In this document: one piece after another, positions 27,956 through 36,859 of the stretch
How the letters are laid out: each line of letters starts with the position of its first letter
How positions within the stretch are numbered: the stretch's first letter is position 1
NCBI GenBank assembly: GCA_003353785.1
Contig: PIVX01000001.1
Span: forward strand, 186,001 to 250,000
Direction: 5' to 3'
Origin: Gammaproteobacteria bacterium
Lineage (GTDB): Bacteria > Pseudomonadota > Gammaproteobacteria > PIVX01
Length of the DNA: 64,000 bases
Notes under the pieces: model-generated
The model's input: only the letters and a program-made list of their open reading frames with translations
Told to the model about the DNA's origin: nothing
Databases searched by the model: none
Position numbers and translations under genes: made by a program

Positions 27956-29032
27956 TTAAAGTTCTAAAGGTAAATGTACAGGTTTGTCATCTCTAGATGA
28001 TCTATAAGCAGCTATCAATAATTCAAGAGATTTTAACCCATCCACTCCGGATGTTATAGGGGCAGCTTTACCTCTAAAAACATCAATAACATTTTGGTAA
28101 TATTTAGGATGACCAAACCCATAAATTGAATCTGTTGAGTAGCTTGCATTTTCTACTTCACTATCCATAGGATGAGATTCTGAAAAACTCCAATCATCTA
28201 TCCTATTTAAAGCTATCCCTCCGATCTTAACAGTACCTTTTTCTCCTAAGATAATAATAGAGCCTTCCCTATCCTCAGGATAAGTTAAAACTGTAATATT
28301 TAATGTCCCAAGGGCTCCACTTCTCCATTTAACAGCAACTACCCCGGTATCTTCAACTTCTATATCTCTTGCCAGAGTAGCAGTCATAGAATAAATCGAT
28401 TCAACTGGTCCCACTAACCAATGTAACAGATCAAAATAATGAGAAGCTTGATTCATAAAAGCTCCTCCATCAAGACGCCAAGTTCCACGCCAAGCACCTT
28501 GTTCATAATAAGACTGTTTTCTAGTCCAAAGTACATTCAAATTAGCCATATAAATTTTACCAAATCTATTTTCTTCAATTGCTTTCTTTAGAAGTTGCAA
28601 AGGCTCATTAAAACGATTCTGTTTAATAACAAATAACCTAACATCATGCTTTTCACATGCTTCCAACATTCTAATGCCATCTTTCCATCTAGTAGCCATA
28701 GGCTTTTCTGTTATGACATGTTTTCCTTTTTCTGCTGCAGCAATTGTCTGATTAGAATGGAACCCACTTGGTGTACACAACACAACCACATCAGCATCGG
28801 TCTCATTTAAACATTCTGAAAGTTCATTATAACCTTTAGCATTAAATTTTTTGGTGATTTCTTGTAGCTTTTTATCACTTTTATCACATACAGAAACTAA
28901 ATCAAGATCATTAGATAATTTATCAATAGCATCCAGGTGAGTCTGAGCAACTCTTCCTAACCCTATAAGAGCTAATTTAATTTTTCTATCCCGGATATAC
29001 CAAGAAGTTTTAGTAATATTAGACATTTTCAT
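27956..29032 (-). CDS. wlbA: NAD-dependent UDP-sugar 3-dehydrogenase, WlbA/WbpB type (358 aa)
   Basis: Gfo/Idh/MocA oxidoreductase. The Rossmann start LALIGLGRVAQTHLDAI is near 19-35 and the EKPMATRW motif near 114. WlbA-subgroup features are the WTRKQSYYEQGAWRGTW segment, the catalytic-helix region GGAFMNQASHYFDLL, TATLARDIEVEDTG and YGFGHPKYY. Known relatives oxidise UDP-GlcNAc-uronate at C3 on the way to UDP-2,3-diacetamido-uronates used in O-antigen or capsule. No partner aminotransferase or acyltransferase gene lies nearby, so the pathway is either elsewhere or lost. It lies between uvrA (convergent end) and lapB. Confidence 0.85.
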   Translation of the reverse strand: MKMSNITKTSWYIRDRKIKLALIGLGRVAQTHLDAIDKLSNDLDLVSVCDKSDKKLQEITKKFNAKGYNELSECLNETDADVVVLCTPSGFHSNQTIAAAEKGKHVITEKPMATRWKDGIRMLEACEKHDVRLFVIKQNRFNEPLQLLKKAIEENRFGKIYMANLNVLWTRKQSYYEQGAWRGTWRLDGGAFMNQASHYFDLLHWLVGPVESIYSMTATLARDIEVEDTGVVAVKWRSGALGTLNITVLTYPEDREGSIIILGEKGTVKIGGIALNRIDDWSFSESHPMDSEVENASYSTDSIYGFGHPKYYQNVIDVFRGKAAPITSGVDGLKSLELLIAAYRSSRDDKPVHLPLEL

Positions 29033-29090
29033 ATTATACTCTATATATCAAGTAACTAATAATATACACTTAATTTTCTTTAATCAATTT

Positions 29091-30245
29091 TTAATTACAT
29101 GATAGTAAAATTGAATCCCATTTCTTACAACTTGGACAATACCACAGCAAAGCCTTAGAAATAAATCCGCAATGGTTACAAAAATATTTCTTAGAAGCTC
29201 CAGCTAATTTACTAGCTACTTCTCCTAAAGATAATAAATTATTTTGTTGTTCTTCACTAATATTACAATCATTAATCACAATATTAAGAATTTTAGCTAA
29301 CCCAAATAAGGAAGGATAAATCTCTAATTGCGACAGTATAAACTTAAAATCATGTTCCAAAGAATAAATCTCTTCAGTAGCTAGTAAAAACACTGATGCT
29401 TTTGAGTCTATAGAATGTAATGATCGTAAATACTCAATCCCATTTTCTTTCTTATCACATTGCTCATAGCAATTTAATATTCCTTTTATTACCTCTGGTA
29501 AAAAGATAATGTCATTTTCAACTACTTTTTTATATCTAGAAAGAGCTTTTTTATGCTTACCAAGGATTTCAAAAATTCTTGCATCTAATAAATTGGCTCT
29601 AATAGAATTGTGCTGAATAGCCAAAGCAGACTTTAAGTATCTAATCGCTGCTGTAATATCTCCACCTTCAATAGCAGACTCAGACAGTTCACAATAATGA
29701 TGAGAAATGAATTTTGCCATCTCTTTGCCAGTCACATCTTGTATTTTTTTAGATATTTGAATTGCTTTTCTCCACGATTTTTCTTGTTGATAAATATCTA
29801 ACAATGAATATAAAGCTGAATGAGAATGACCATCTTTTGCTTGCAGTAAATCTAAAAAAACTCGTTCAGCTCTATCTAAAACACCAGCGTTAAGGTAATC
29901 ATGACCAAGGGCTAAAAGAGCATCTAATCTCTGTTCTTGCGATAATTGAGGTCTTGCAATAATATTCTGATGGATTCTGATAGCTCTATTGACCTCACCT
30001 TTACGTCGAAACAGACTACCTAAAGCTAAATGAGTTTCAACAGTGTTCTGATCAACTTCTAATAAATTAATAAATACTTCTAAAGCTTTATCTTCCTGTT
30101 CATTTAATAGATAGTTAATACCTACTAAATAATCTCTAGGAAATTTAAATTTATTTTTTGTTTGTTTTATAAATTTTAGCCGAATCAATTGCCATACAAA
30201 AAACAAGAGTGTAGCAACTATGATTACTATAAATAAGTTAAACAT
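29091..30245 (-). CDS. lapB: LPS assembly protein B, TPR/metal-binding (384 aa)
   Basis: Inner-membrane adaptor that steers LpxC proteolysis and LPS assembly. An N-terminal membrane anchor (about 4-21) is followed by tandem TPR helices through about 330. The C-terminal rubredoxin-like metal site comes next, CNHCG...CPSCKKW (two CxxC pairs near 354-375). The length is close to E. coli LapB (389). The ATG at 30245 gives the usual short N-terminus. A GTG at 30260 would overlap lapA but add an odd leader. It is the last of the cmk-rpsA-lapA-lapB block, a gammaproteobacterial/betaproteobacterial arrangement. Confidence 0.92.
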   Translation of the reverse strand: MFNLFIVIIVATLLFFVWQLIRLKFIKQTKNKFKFPRDYLVGINYLLNEQEDKALEVFINLLEVDQNTVETHLALGSLFRRKGEVNRAIRIHQNIIARPQLSQEQRLDALLALGHDYLNAGVLDRAERVFLDLLQAKDGHSHSALYSLLDIYQQEKSWRKAIQISKKIQDVTGKEMAKFISHHYCELSESAIEGGDITAAIRYLKSALAIQHNSIRANLLDARIFEILGKHKKALSRYKKVVENDIIFLPEVIKGILNCYEQCDKKENGIEYLRSLHSIDSKASVFLLATEEIYSLEHDFKFILSQLEIYPSLFGLAKILNIVINDCNISEEQQNNLLSLGEVASKLAGASKKYFCNHCGFISKALLWYCPSCKKWDSILLSCN

Positions 30246-30246
30246 A

Positions 30247-30537
30247 CTAGTGGTGATCACGGATAGGCATTGTGCGAAGATTATCTAGCTCTTTATTAGC
30301 AAGATCAATTTTCTTTTTCAATTTATAATTAGCACTTTTAAGCTTTATGAAAACCATAAGTGTGAAAAATAAACCAAAACAGAAACCTAATCCAGCAGAG
30401 ACTAAGATAAAAATAGGTTTTGCTAAAATAATGCTATCGAAGTAATAGTTAAAAGTTATCTCACCAGGATTAAAGTACGAAAGAGCTACCCCAAAAAATA
30501 TTAAAAATATAATAAAAAGGTAAGCAATCTGTTTCAT
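30247..30537 (-). CDS. lapA: LPS assembly protein A (DUF1049, 96 aa)
   Basis: Small inner-membrane protein with two helices: about 4-22, and 39-63 (FILVSAGLGFCFGLFFTLMVF). A charged cytoplasmic helix with the KLKKKIDLANKELDNLR coiled segment follows. It works next to LapB in lipopolysaccharide assembly control. AAGGAATAACTTAAT precedes the ATG, just at the rpsA stop. The gene is immediately upstream of lapB. In E. coli ihfB lies between rpsA and lapA; it is absent here. Confidence 0.88.
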   Translation of the reverse strand: MKQIAYLFIIFLIFFGVALSYFNPGEITFNYYFDSIILAKPIFILVSAGLGFCFGLFFTLMVFIKLKSANYKLKKKIDLANKELDNLRTMPIRDHH

Positions 30538-30543
30538 ATTAAG

Positions 30544-32226
30544 TTATTCCTTTTCATCATCTGACATATGCTCTTTAAACAAATCTCCTAATGTAGTACC
30601 AGCACTCGCAGATTTCTGATAAGTCTTAACGGCTTCTGCTTCTTCTGCCGCATCTTTTGCTCTTACAGATAAATAAACAATTTTTGTTTTTTTATCAGCA
30701 TTAATAATTTTTGCTTCTAAAGTATCATCGATTTTTACTTTTGTTCTAGCATCGTCAACATTTTCTTCTGCGCTTAAATCCCTAGCTTTAATTTCTCCAG
30801 TAATTCCCTCGGCAAGTTCTACTAGAACTTCTTTTTTATTTACTTCGATAATTTTTGTATTAACAACAGTACCCTTCGGATTAGCATCTAGATACTCTAA
30901 GAATACATCTCCTGTTAATTGCTTTATCCCTAAAGATATTCTTTCACGTTCAGAATCAATAGATAATATAATAGCTTCAACTTCTTGGTTCTTTGAATAC
31001 TCTTTTACAATATTTTCACCACTATCATCATATGATAAATCAGATAAGTGGATTAATCCATCTATAGAACCTTCTAATCCTATAAATATCCCAAAATCAG
31101 TTATAGATTTAATAACTCCTTTAATTTTTTCACCTTTACTATGTCTATTAGCATAATCAAGCCATGGATTCGATATACACTGCTTCATACCTAAAGATAT
31201 ACGACGTCTGTCATTATCTATCTCAAGAACTTGAACTTCTACGTCATCTCCCAAAGATACAACCTTACTTGGATGAACATTCTTATTTGTCCAATCCATC
31301 TCTGTCATATGCACTAATCCCTCAACACCGTACTTATCGATTTCAACAAAACAGCCATAATCAGTAATATTTGTTACATTACCCACTAGCTTAGTACCAA
31401 TAGGATATTTATTTACTAAATCTAACCATGGATCTTCTCCTAGTTGCTTCATACCAAGTGAAAATCTAGTTTTTTCTTTATCAAATTTCAATATCTTAAC
31501 TGTAGTTTCATCACCTATACTCAGCACCTTACCTGGATGAGAAATCCTTTTCCACGATATATCAGTTATATGTAACAATCCATCTATTCCTCCTAAATCT
31601 ATAAAAGCGCCATAATCAGTCAAATTCTTAACTATTCCTTTAACAACTTGACCCTCAGCTAAACTATCAAGCAAAGCTGCCCTTTCTTCTGCATTTTCAC
31701 TTTCTAATAAAGCTTTTCTAGAAACAACTATATTATTACGTTTAGCGTCCATCTTTATTATCTTAAATTCTACTTGTTTTCCTTCAATAAATTTCGGATC
31801 TTTTACTGGTCTAACATCTACTAAAGAACCAGGCAAAAACGCTTTTACTTGATTTACTTCAACAGTAAAACCACCTTTAACTCTACCAGTAACTAAACCA
31901 GATACTGTCTCACCAGATTTATGTTTTTCAGTCAAATCACGCCAAGCAGCCTGCTTTTTCGCTTTTTCCCTTGAAAGTACATTGCCACCAAATCCATCTT
32001 CAATATCATCCAAAACAACGTCTATTTGATCTCCTATGCCAACCTCAACTTTACCTTCAGCATTATAAAATTCGCTGATTGGAATTAAACCTTCAGACTT
32101 TAACCCAGCATCTAGAGTGACATAATCACGATCTATAGATAGTACATTGGCTTTAATAATATCTCCTTGACGGATATAACTATTAAATTGGTTTTTTTCA
32201 AATAATTCTGCAAAATTTTCAGACAT
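30544..32226 (-). CDS. rpsA: 30S ribosomal protein S1 (560 aa)
   Basis: RNA-binding ribosomal protein that brings mRNA to the 30S subunit. Six S1 (OB) repeats are visible. The first two are ribosome-binding (about 20-90 and 105-170). Four RNA-binding repeats follow, each with the DYGAF / DYGCF / DFGIFIG type core. It is full length, and the motifs DVRPVKDP and GLDGxIDGLxHLSDL follow the gammaproteobacterial protein. A GAGAGAAACCT site precedes the ATG. It is cotranscribed downstream of cmk. As in relatives, autoregulation through its leader is expected but no structure was identified. Confidence 0.97.
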   Translation of the reverse strand: MSENFAELFEKNQFNSYIRQGDIIKANVLSIDRDYVTLDAGLKSEGLIPISEFYNAEGKVEVGIGDQIDVVLDDIEDGFGGNVLSREKAKKQAAWRDLTEKHKSGETVSGLVTGRVKGGFTVEVNQVKAFLPGSLVDVRPVKDPKFIEGKQVEFKIIKMDAKRNNIVVSRKALLESENAEERAALLDSLAEGQVVKGIVKNLTDYGAFIDLGGIDGLLHITDISWKRISHPGKVLSIGDETTVKILKFDKEKTRFSLGMKQLGEDPWLDLVNKYPIGTKLVGNVTNITDYGCFVEIDKYGVEGLVHMTEMDWTNKNVHPSKVVSLGDDVEVQVLEIDNDRRRISLGMKQCISNPWLDYANRHSKGEKIKGVIKSITDFGIFIGLEGSIDGLIHLSDLSYDDSGENIVKEYSKNQEVEAIILSIDSERERISLGIKQLTGDVFLEYLDANPKGTVVNTKIIEVNKKEVLVELAEGITGEIKARDLSAEENVDDARTKVKIDDTLEAKIINADKKTKIVYLSVRAKDAAEEAEAVKTYQKSASAGTTLGDLFKEHMSDDEKE

Positions 32227-32276
32227 AGGTTTCTCTCAAATTAATTAATAAATGCGCTTTTTTTGGGCAGACATTA

Positions 32277-32966
32277 TCAAAATTTACCATCTCTTTCAAT
32301 AAACATTAAAGCCTTCTGAAATACTTGATCAATTGATAAATCATCTGTATCCAAAAAATAAGCATCTGGAGCAACCTTGAGCGGAGCAACCTTCCTGCTT
32401 AAATCGCGCATATCCCGTTGTTTCATCTCAGATAAAACTTCTTCTAGACTAACATCGATGCCGGATTTTTTCAACTGGTTATGCCTTCTATTAGCAGCTA
32501 TAACCGAACTTGCGTGTAAATATATTTTAAACTTGGCTCCTGGAAACACAATTGTTCCCATATCACGTCCGTCTGTAACTAAACCAGGTTCAGCTAAGAA
32601 ATCACCTTGTAATTTAACAATTAGTTGTCTAACTTCTCCATGAATAGCTATTTTTGAAGCCATAGCAGAACATGATTCATGCCTAATTTCAGCAGACACA
32701 TCCTTACCATTTAATTTAAAAGACACTTCATTTTCATTAGTAAATTCAGATGTTAGCCGCAATTCCCCTAAAAATTTTAATAAACTGGGAACATCTGCAT
32801 AATCCACCTTATTTTGCAAAGCAACGTAAGCAAGAGCTCTAAAATGAGAGCCACTATCTAAATAATTCCATCCTAAATAATTTGCTAAACGAATGGCTAT
32901 AGTTCCTTTACCACTTCCACCTGGTCCATCAATTGTTATGATTTTGTCATTTAAATTTTCTGCCAT
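32277..32966 (-). CDS. cmk: Cytidylate kinase (229 aa)
   Basis: Phosphorylates CMP/dCMP. The P-loop TIDGPGGSGKGT is near residues 10-21, with YLDSGSHFRALAY, DGRDMGTIVFPGA near 128-140, RRHNQLKKSG, and the lid RDMRDLSRKVAPL, DAYFLDT. The ATG at 32966 is preferred because the longer frame to 32984 begins with TTG and overlaps the preceding gene. It stands directly ahead of rpsA, as in most proteobacteria. The ribosome site is weak. Confidence 0.95.
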   Translation of the reverse strand: MAENLNDKIITIDGPGGSGKGTIAIRLANYLGWNYLDSGSHFRALAYVALQNKVDYADVPSLLKFLGELRLTSEFTNENEVSFKLNGKDVSAEIRHESCSAMASKIAIHGEVRQLIVKLQGDFLAEPGLVTDGRDMGTIVFPGAKFKIYLHASSVIAANRRHNQLKKSGIDVSLEEVLSEMKQRDMRDLSRKVAPLKVAPDAYFLDTDDLSIDQVFQKALMFIERDGKF

Positions 32967-32976
32967 ATATTTTTTG

Positions 32977-33558
32977 TTAACCAATATACCAAATAACGCC
33001 TAATGCTATCATATGAGCTTTAAAATTATCATTAGCAAGATTTTTAATTTTTAAAGTTCTAAAATATTCATACCCTAAATTCCAACTAAAAGCTTCTGTC
33101 ATAACATAATTAACACCTACTTTTATCTGGAATCCTACGGTCATTTGTCTTTTTATTATTTTAGGCTTACTTGAATCGGTTTGTGACACACCTGATTTAG
33201 CATACGTTAATCCTGCTCCCCCTGCCAAATACGGAACTAAATCAACATTTAACCCTTCAAAGTCATAATATAAATTGTATAATCCAGACATAAACAAAAT
33301 ATCTCCGCCAGGAGTCTTAATATTTCCTAGAATCCCCTTAAATTCAAACTCATATCGGACAGCACCAGACTTTACACCGAAGCCAGCACTACCAATAGTT
33401 CCAGTTTTATAATCTATTCCACCTACTTTATCAGGAAACGTCATCCCCAAATTCAATTTAAATGTACCACCTTCTAAGGCTAATGTGCTCTGCACATTCT
33501 CTAGAAAAAATAAAGTGAAAAACAAACATGCTATCGCATATTGATAAAATTTGATCAT
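32977..33558 (-). CDS. Small outer-membrane beta-barrel protein (193 aa)
   Basis: Predicted eight-stranded outer-membrane protein of the OmpW/opacity-type size class. A clear signal peptide (about 1-27, ending QSTLA) is followed by alternating hydrophobic/aromatic strands (YRYEFEF-like VRYEFEFKGIL, LYNLYYDFEG, VPYLAGGAGLTYA, GVNYVMTEAFSWNLGYEYFRTL). It ends ALGVIWYIG, resembling a barrel-terminal strand although the last residue is Gly, not Phe. AAGGAGACGATA before the ATG at 33558 decides the start over the ATG at 33576. It ends 10 bases before cmk, so it may be read with it. The family could not be assigned more closely. Confidence 0.75.
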   Translation of the reverse strand: MIKFYQYAIACLFFTLFFLENVQSTLALEGGTFKLNLGMTFPDKVGGIDYKTGTIGSAGFGVKSGAVRYEFEFKGILGNIKTPGGDILFMSGLYNLYYDFEGLNVDLVPYLAGGAGLTYAKSGVSQTDSSKPKIIKRQMTVGFQIKVGVNYVMTEAFSWNLGYEYFRTLKIKNLANDNFKAHMIALGVIWYIG

Positions 33559-33581
33559 TATCGTCTCCTTTAACATAAATC

Positions 33582-33600
33582 CATCATTCTTCGAATGATG
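33582..33600 (-). promoter_or_regulatory. Perfect hairpin in the 5' leader of the outer-membrane barrel gene
   Basis: CATCATTC-TTC-GAATGATG is an 8-bp inverted repeat with a 3-base loop. It ends about 23 bases upstream of the ATG at 33558 and just before the AAGGAG ribosome site. On the gene strand it is not followed by a T run, so it is more likely a leader-stabilising hairpin or operator than a terminator. Confidence 0.5.
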
Positions 33601-33956
33601 TTAAAATCCTAAGCAATCAAAGTCAACGATGCTAATACAATATTACACTAGTATGCTCATAGTTAGCTCAGATAGTTAGCTTAGAAAAAACCGTTCTAAT
33701 ATGAAAAATATATGACACAGAGCTTTTAGAACGTCTTTGTATCAATATCAATTTAAGCTTCTTGACTTGTTGGAATTTGGACGCAATTTTATACGAACTC
33801 TGCACGAAACTTAATTTAGCGTTTTCAAAACGCTATATTATATATAGAGCAAAGATAAAAAATCATGAGTAAAGCAAATAGATGTTAAAAAATTGCTTAT
33901 TAATTCAATTTTATTCATAATAACAAATCACATAACCTAGCAAAAAGGATTTTGAA
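33601..33956. other. Gene-free promoter interval with two inverted repeats
   Basis: About 355 AT-rich bases between divergent genes. No reading frame is supportable. CGTTCTAA near 33692 pairs with TTAGAACG about 30 bases later. AGCGTTTT-C-AAAACGCT at 33818-33834 is a perfect 8-bp palindrome. The latter lies 120 bases upstream of the symporter-like gene and could be an operator. AAAAGGATTTTGAA at the end is the ribosome site for that gene. The tRNA-like text AGCTCAGATAGTTAGCT near 33664 does not fold into a full tRNA. Confidence 0.55.
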
Positions 33957-35429
33957 ATGAACCAATTACCAGAAATAATTGCTTTATTGGGATTGCTATT
34001 ATCAAGTTTAGTTTTTTACATTTATGCTTATAGCGTAAATAGACAGAACCTAAATATGGAAGGATTTACTTTATCTAATAGAACACTAACTGATAGACAA
34101 TTTAGTAATACTTTTACAGCTTCAAGCCTGTCTCTGGCAATTGTAATTATTTTCTTTATATCAACTCATGAACTATATGGGTTAGTTCTGCTGATATGCC
34201 CTATAACATTTATACTTGGACAATACTTATTTTTCTATGTAGTCAGAAGGTGTAAAATAGATTTTGGTAAATATCGTACTATCTCTGATTTAATATACGC
34301 GGTCTTTCCAAGTAAAAAAATAGCAAGACTTATAACATTAATAACAGTAACAAGTTTTATCGGCATTGCATTTATCGAATTGTACGTTGGTTCAGTTATT
34401 CTAACTTTTTTCCTACCTAAAAATGCTTTATATCAAACTTTATCATTCTTTACTTTAGGAATAATAGTATTACTCTACATTCGCTTGGGCGGTTATAAAG
34501 CCATAGTAAAAACTGATAAATGGCAGTTATTTTTGATGACACTCTCAATAATAACAATTCTGATATTTAGCATTTCTTTACCAAGTTCTACCTCTAATAA
34601 ATCAGCAATCAATAGCTTTATGTATATAGGTGAAAGCAGCTGGGGAATAACGTCATTTATATTATGGGTTACATTAAATAACTTAATGGTATCATTTGTA
34701 CAATTATCTTTTTGGCAAAGGGTCGTGGCTAGTTCTTCCCTGGAAACAGCTATTAGTGGTATGAAGAAAGCCACCTGGAAAACCCTATTTATCTGGACTG
34801 TGCCAATACTATCCTTCATTTTAATTAGAACTAAAGGTTATAATATTAATGATTTAGAAAATTTCTTAGCTTTTACCAGAACTACATCTTATTTAAGCTC
34901 TATAATTCTATTCCCTATAATAACAGTAGGATTTGCTTCTGCATTATTCTCATCAGCCGATGTAGCAATAATAGCAATTGTACATGCTATATCAGATAAA
35001 AATACTTTTTTAAAATTATTTGAAAATTTGCCTTACAACAAATTCAAGCAATATCTAACAATACTTACCATATTAATACTTTTAACATTAAGTCTGGTGT
35101 ACTGGATTAAATACCTAGAACTGACTAATTATTTTGTTCCTCTAATTTATTCCAGCTTGGGACAAATGACAATGCTAGTGCCACTGTCTTGCTATGCACT
35201 ATGGAATATAAGAAAAAACATTACCTGTTTATATTTCAAAGATAATATTCTATTTTATGGAATAATATTAGGGTGGCTCCATGTTTTATCTGGAACTATC
35301 TTATCTGTTAAATATAATTCTGCTGGTTTACAGCAACTGATGATGATATTCGGAACACTAATCATCCTATTGGCTATTAAACTAAGTTTAAAAAACCCAC
35401 ACAAAGAACTAACTTTCAACACAACATAA
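33957..35429 (+). CDS. Sodium:solute symporter-like membrane protein (490 aa)
   Basis: Polytopic protein with about 13 membrane segments and the SSS-family layout. Features include an N-terminal GFTLSNRTLTDRQF segment before helix 2, GGYKAIVKTDKWQLFLMT (the conserved GG-x-AV-TD-x-Q region) near 180-195, and FWQRVVASSSLETAISGM near 260. Typical SSS sodium-site serines near helix 8 are represented by ASALFSSADVAI. The solute cannot be deduced; relatives carry amino acids, sugars, nucleobases or organic acids. It has a good AAAGGA ribosome site and is followed by a LuxR-type regulator on the same strand after 181 bases. Confidence 0.8.
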   Translation: MNQLPEIIALLGLLLSSLVFYIYAYSVNRQNLNMEGFTLSNRTLTDRQFSNTFTASSLSLAIVIIFFISTHELYGLVLLICPITFILGQYLFFYVVRRCKIDFGKYRTISDLIYAVFPSKKIARLITLITVTSFIGIAFIELYVGSVILTFFLPKNALYQTLSFFTLGIIVLLYIRLGGYKAIVKTDKWQLFLMTLSIITILIFSISLPSSTSNKSAINSFMYIGESSWGITSFILWVTLNNLMVSFVQLSFWQRVVASSSLETAISGMKKATWKTLFIWTVPILSFILIRTKGYNINDLENFLAFTRTTSYLSSIILFPIITVGFASALFSSADVAIIAIVHAISDKNTFLKLFENLPYNKFKQYLTILTILILLTLSLVYWIKYLELTNYFVPLIYSSLGQMTMLVPLSCYALWNIRKNITCLYFKDNILFYGIILGWLHVLSGTILSVKYNSAGLQQLMMIFGTLIILLAIKLSLKNPHKELTFNTT

Positions 35430-35610
35430 TTGAAACTTTTGTAATATAACGCATATGCTATAGTACAATAAATTTACAACCATATGATTTCCCTAAGACA
35501 TCTATAAAATAGCTATTTCTATATATCATATTACGGATATAATATAGTGTTTAATTTTATTATATTTATCTATATAAACTATAAATACAACCTTTGCCAA
35601 GGAGATAAAC

Positions 35611-36405
35611 ATGTCTTTACTAAAAGATGCAATGAGGGGTATCGAAAAATTTGAAGGAAATTTCAATAAATGGGCTGAAAAAGCATATCTCATTTTAGGG
35701 AATGTCACCCAATGCGGTATTATTGAAGTTGATCGTTCAGGACACGCTTTCGTTGTCGCCAATAGGCCAGATTATTGTGAACAGTATTTAGATAAAAAAG
35801 GTTACTGCTTAGATCATAGATATACTTATCATAAACATATACCTGAGGGATTTTTCACACTTTCTACGAATGAAGGCATCAACTTTTTACACAATAATGA
35901 AGAATCTTTGTTTAGTAGAAAATTTAATTTATGGGATGGCTTTTCATATTCAGAAAAAATCGACAACAACACTCATAGATATTATGTTTTTGCTTCTGAT
36001 AGCCCAGAAATCTATGATAAGCTAATTAATAATTTTAATCTTGTTAAAAAATTTATTAAACACTTTAAACAAGACAACAAACATATTATTAATGAACTTA
36101 AAGATAACAAGTTTAACTTGGCAGATAATAAAGAAAACTATTTTTTAAATGATAAAGATTTAGCATTTAAACCAGAGCATAAAAAAATAACAAGTATTCT
36201 TCATACCTTAGGTGTCTTAGAAAACAATCTAAATATTACCAGCAGAGAATGGCAGTGCTTACAATTATACTGTCATGGTAAATCAGCCAGTCAAACCGGA
36301 CAAATCCTTGGAATATCTCGTAGAACTGTAGAAACCTATTTTGTCCATTTAAAACAAAAATTAAAAATTAATTCTAAATATGAGCTAATTAATATGGTAA
36401 AGTGA
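35611..36405 (+). CDS. LuxR-type transcriptional regulator with unknown N-terminal sensor (264 aa)
   Basis: Probable DNA-binding regulator. The C-terminal GerE/LuxR helix-turn-helix runs from about 205 to 262: ITSREWQCLQLYCHGKSA, then ILGISRRTVETYFVHLKQKL. It retains the conserved Glu, the GxS and the RTVExxxxxLxxKL recognition helix. The N-terminal 160 residues resemble no sensor I can name. They are rich in aromatic residues and histidines (HRYTYHKHIPEGFF) and may be a PAS/GAF-like fold, as in LuxR paralogues of Legionella/Coxiella relatives. A strong AAGGAGATAAAC site precedes the ATG. No receiver domain and no autoinducer synthase is nearby, so it is an orphan type. Confidence 0.85.
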   Translation: MSLLKDAMRGIEKFEGNFNKWAEKAYLILGNVTQCGIIEVDRSGHAFVVANRPDYCEQYLDKKGYCLDHRYTYHKHIPEGFFTLSTNEGINFLHNNEESLFSRKFNLWDGFSYSEKIDNNTHRYYVFASDSPEIYDKLINNFNLVKKFIKHFKQDNKHIINELKDNKFNLADNKENYFLNDKDLAFKPEHKKITSILHTLGVLENNLNITSREWQCLQLYCHGKSASQTGQILGISRRTVETYFVHLKQKLKINSKYELINMVK

Positions 36406-36859
36406 CATACTCTCACTACTAAATTACTGTAATAATTTGCACCGGACTCCGACAAGCATATTACACAAACAACTAAACTATCAAAGCAACCCTGTTATAT
36501 AGTGAACCACCTGGCTTATCTTCTTACTTACCAGCCCCTAGTTATTCTATGCAAAATCCTTGGTATTTATCGCTACATTATAATCAATAACTAGCATTGT
36601 AATATTACTATACCCCAAATTTGATATTTCATAAGCATGAATAAGTATGAATCTTTTGTCCATAGGTTAAACTATCAAAGTCTTAATAATTCATACTAAC
36701 CTTGTAAATTAATGCTCTTAATTATCTATAACCAATTTTTTTAAAAACCTAGCAAAACAATAGAAAAATATTTGCACAACATTCATACTTATATAACTAA
36801 GTAAAGGTAATAATTCTATAAAATTTATGCTAAAATACCAACTTTAAAAACACATTTAG
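36406..36859. other. Long gene-free interval upstream of gyrA with short repeats
   Basis: About 450 AT-rich bases. A 13-base direct repeat TAAACTATCAAAG occurs at 36474-36486 and 36668-36680. AAGTATGAAT at 36643-36652 is inverted as ATTCATACTT at 36781-36790, with another ATTCATACT at 36689. A short startless frame (about 36477-36590, ending LSLHYNQ) looks faintly protein-like. No gene is supported. The gyrA promoter must lie in the last 150 bases. Confidence 0.55.

Noticed and set aside
33660-33690. tRNA-like text AGCTCAGATAGTTAGCT
   Set aside because: Only a D-arm-like string; no acceptor stem, anticodon arm or T-loop sequence in the right places.
36441-36590. Protein-like startless frame ending LSLHYNQ upstream of gyrA
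   Set aside because: Contains a stop after 11 codons, has no start, and no family could be recognised.
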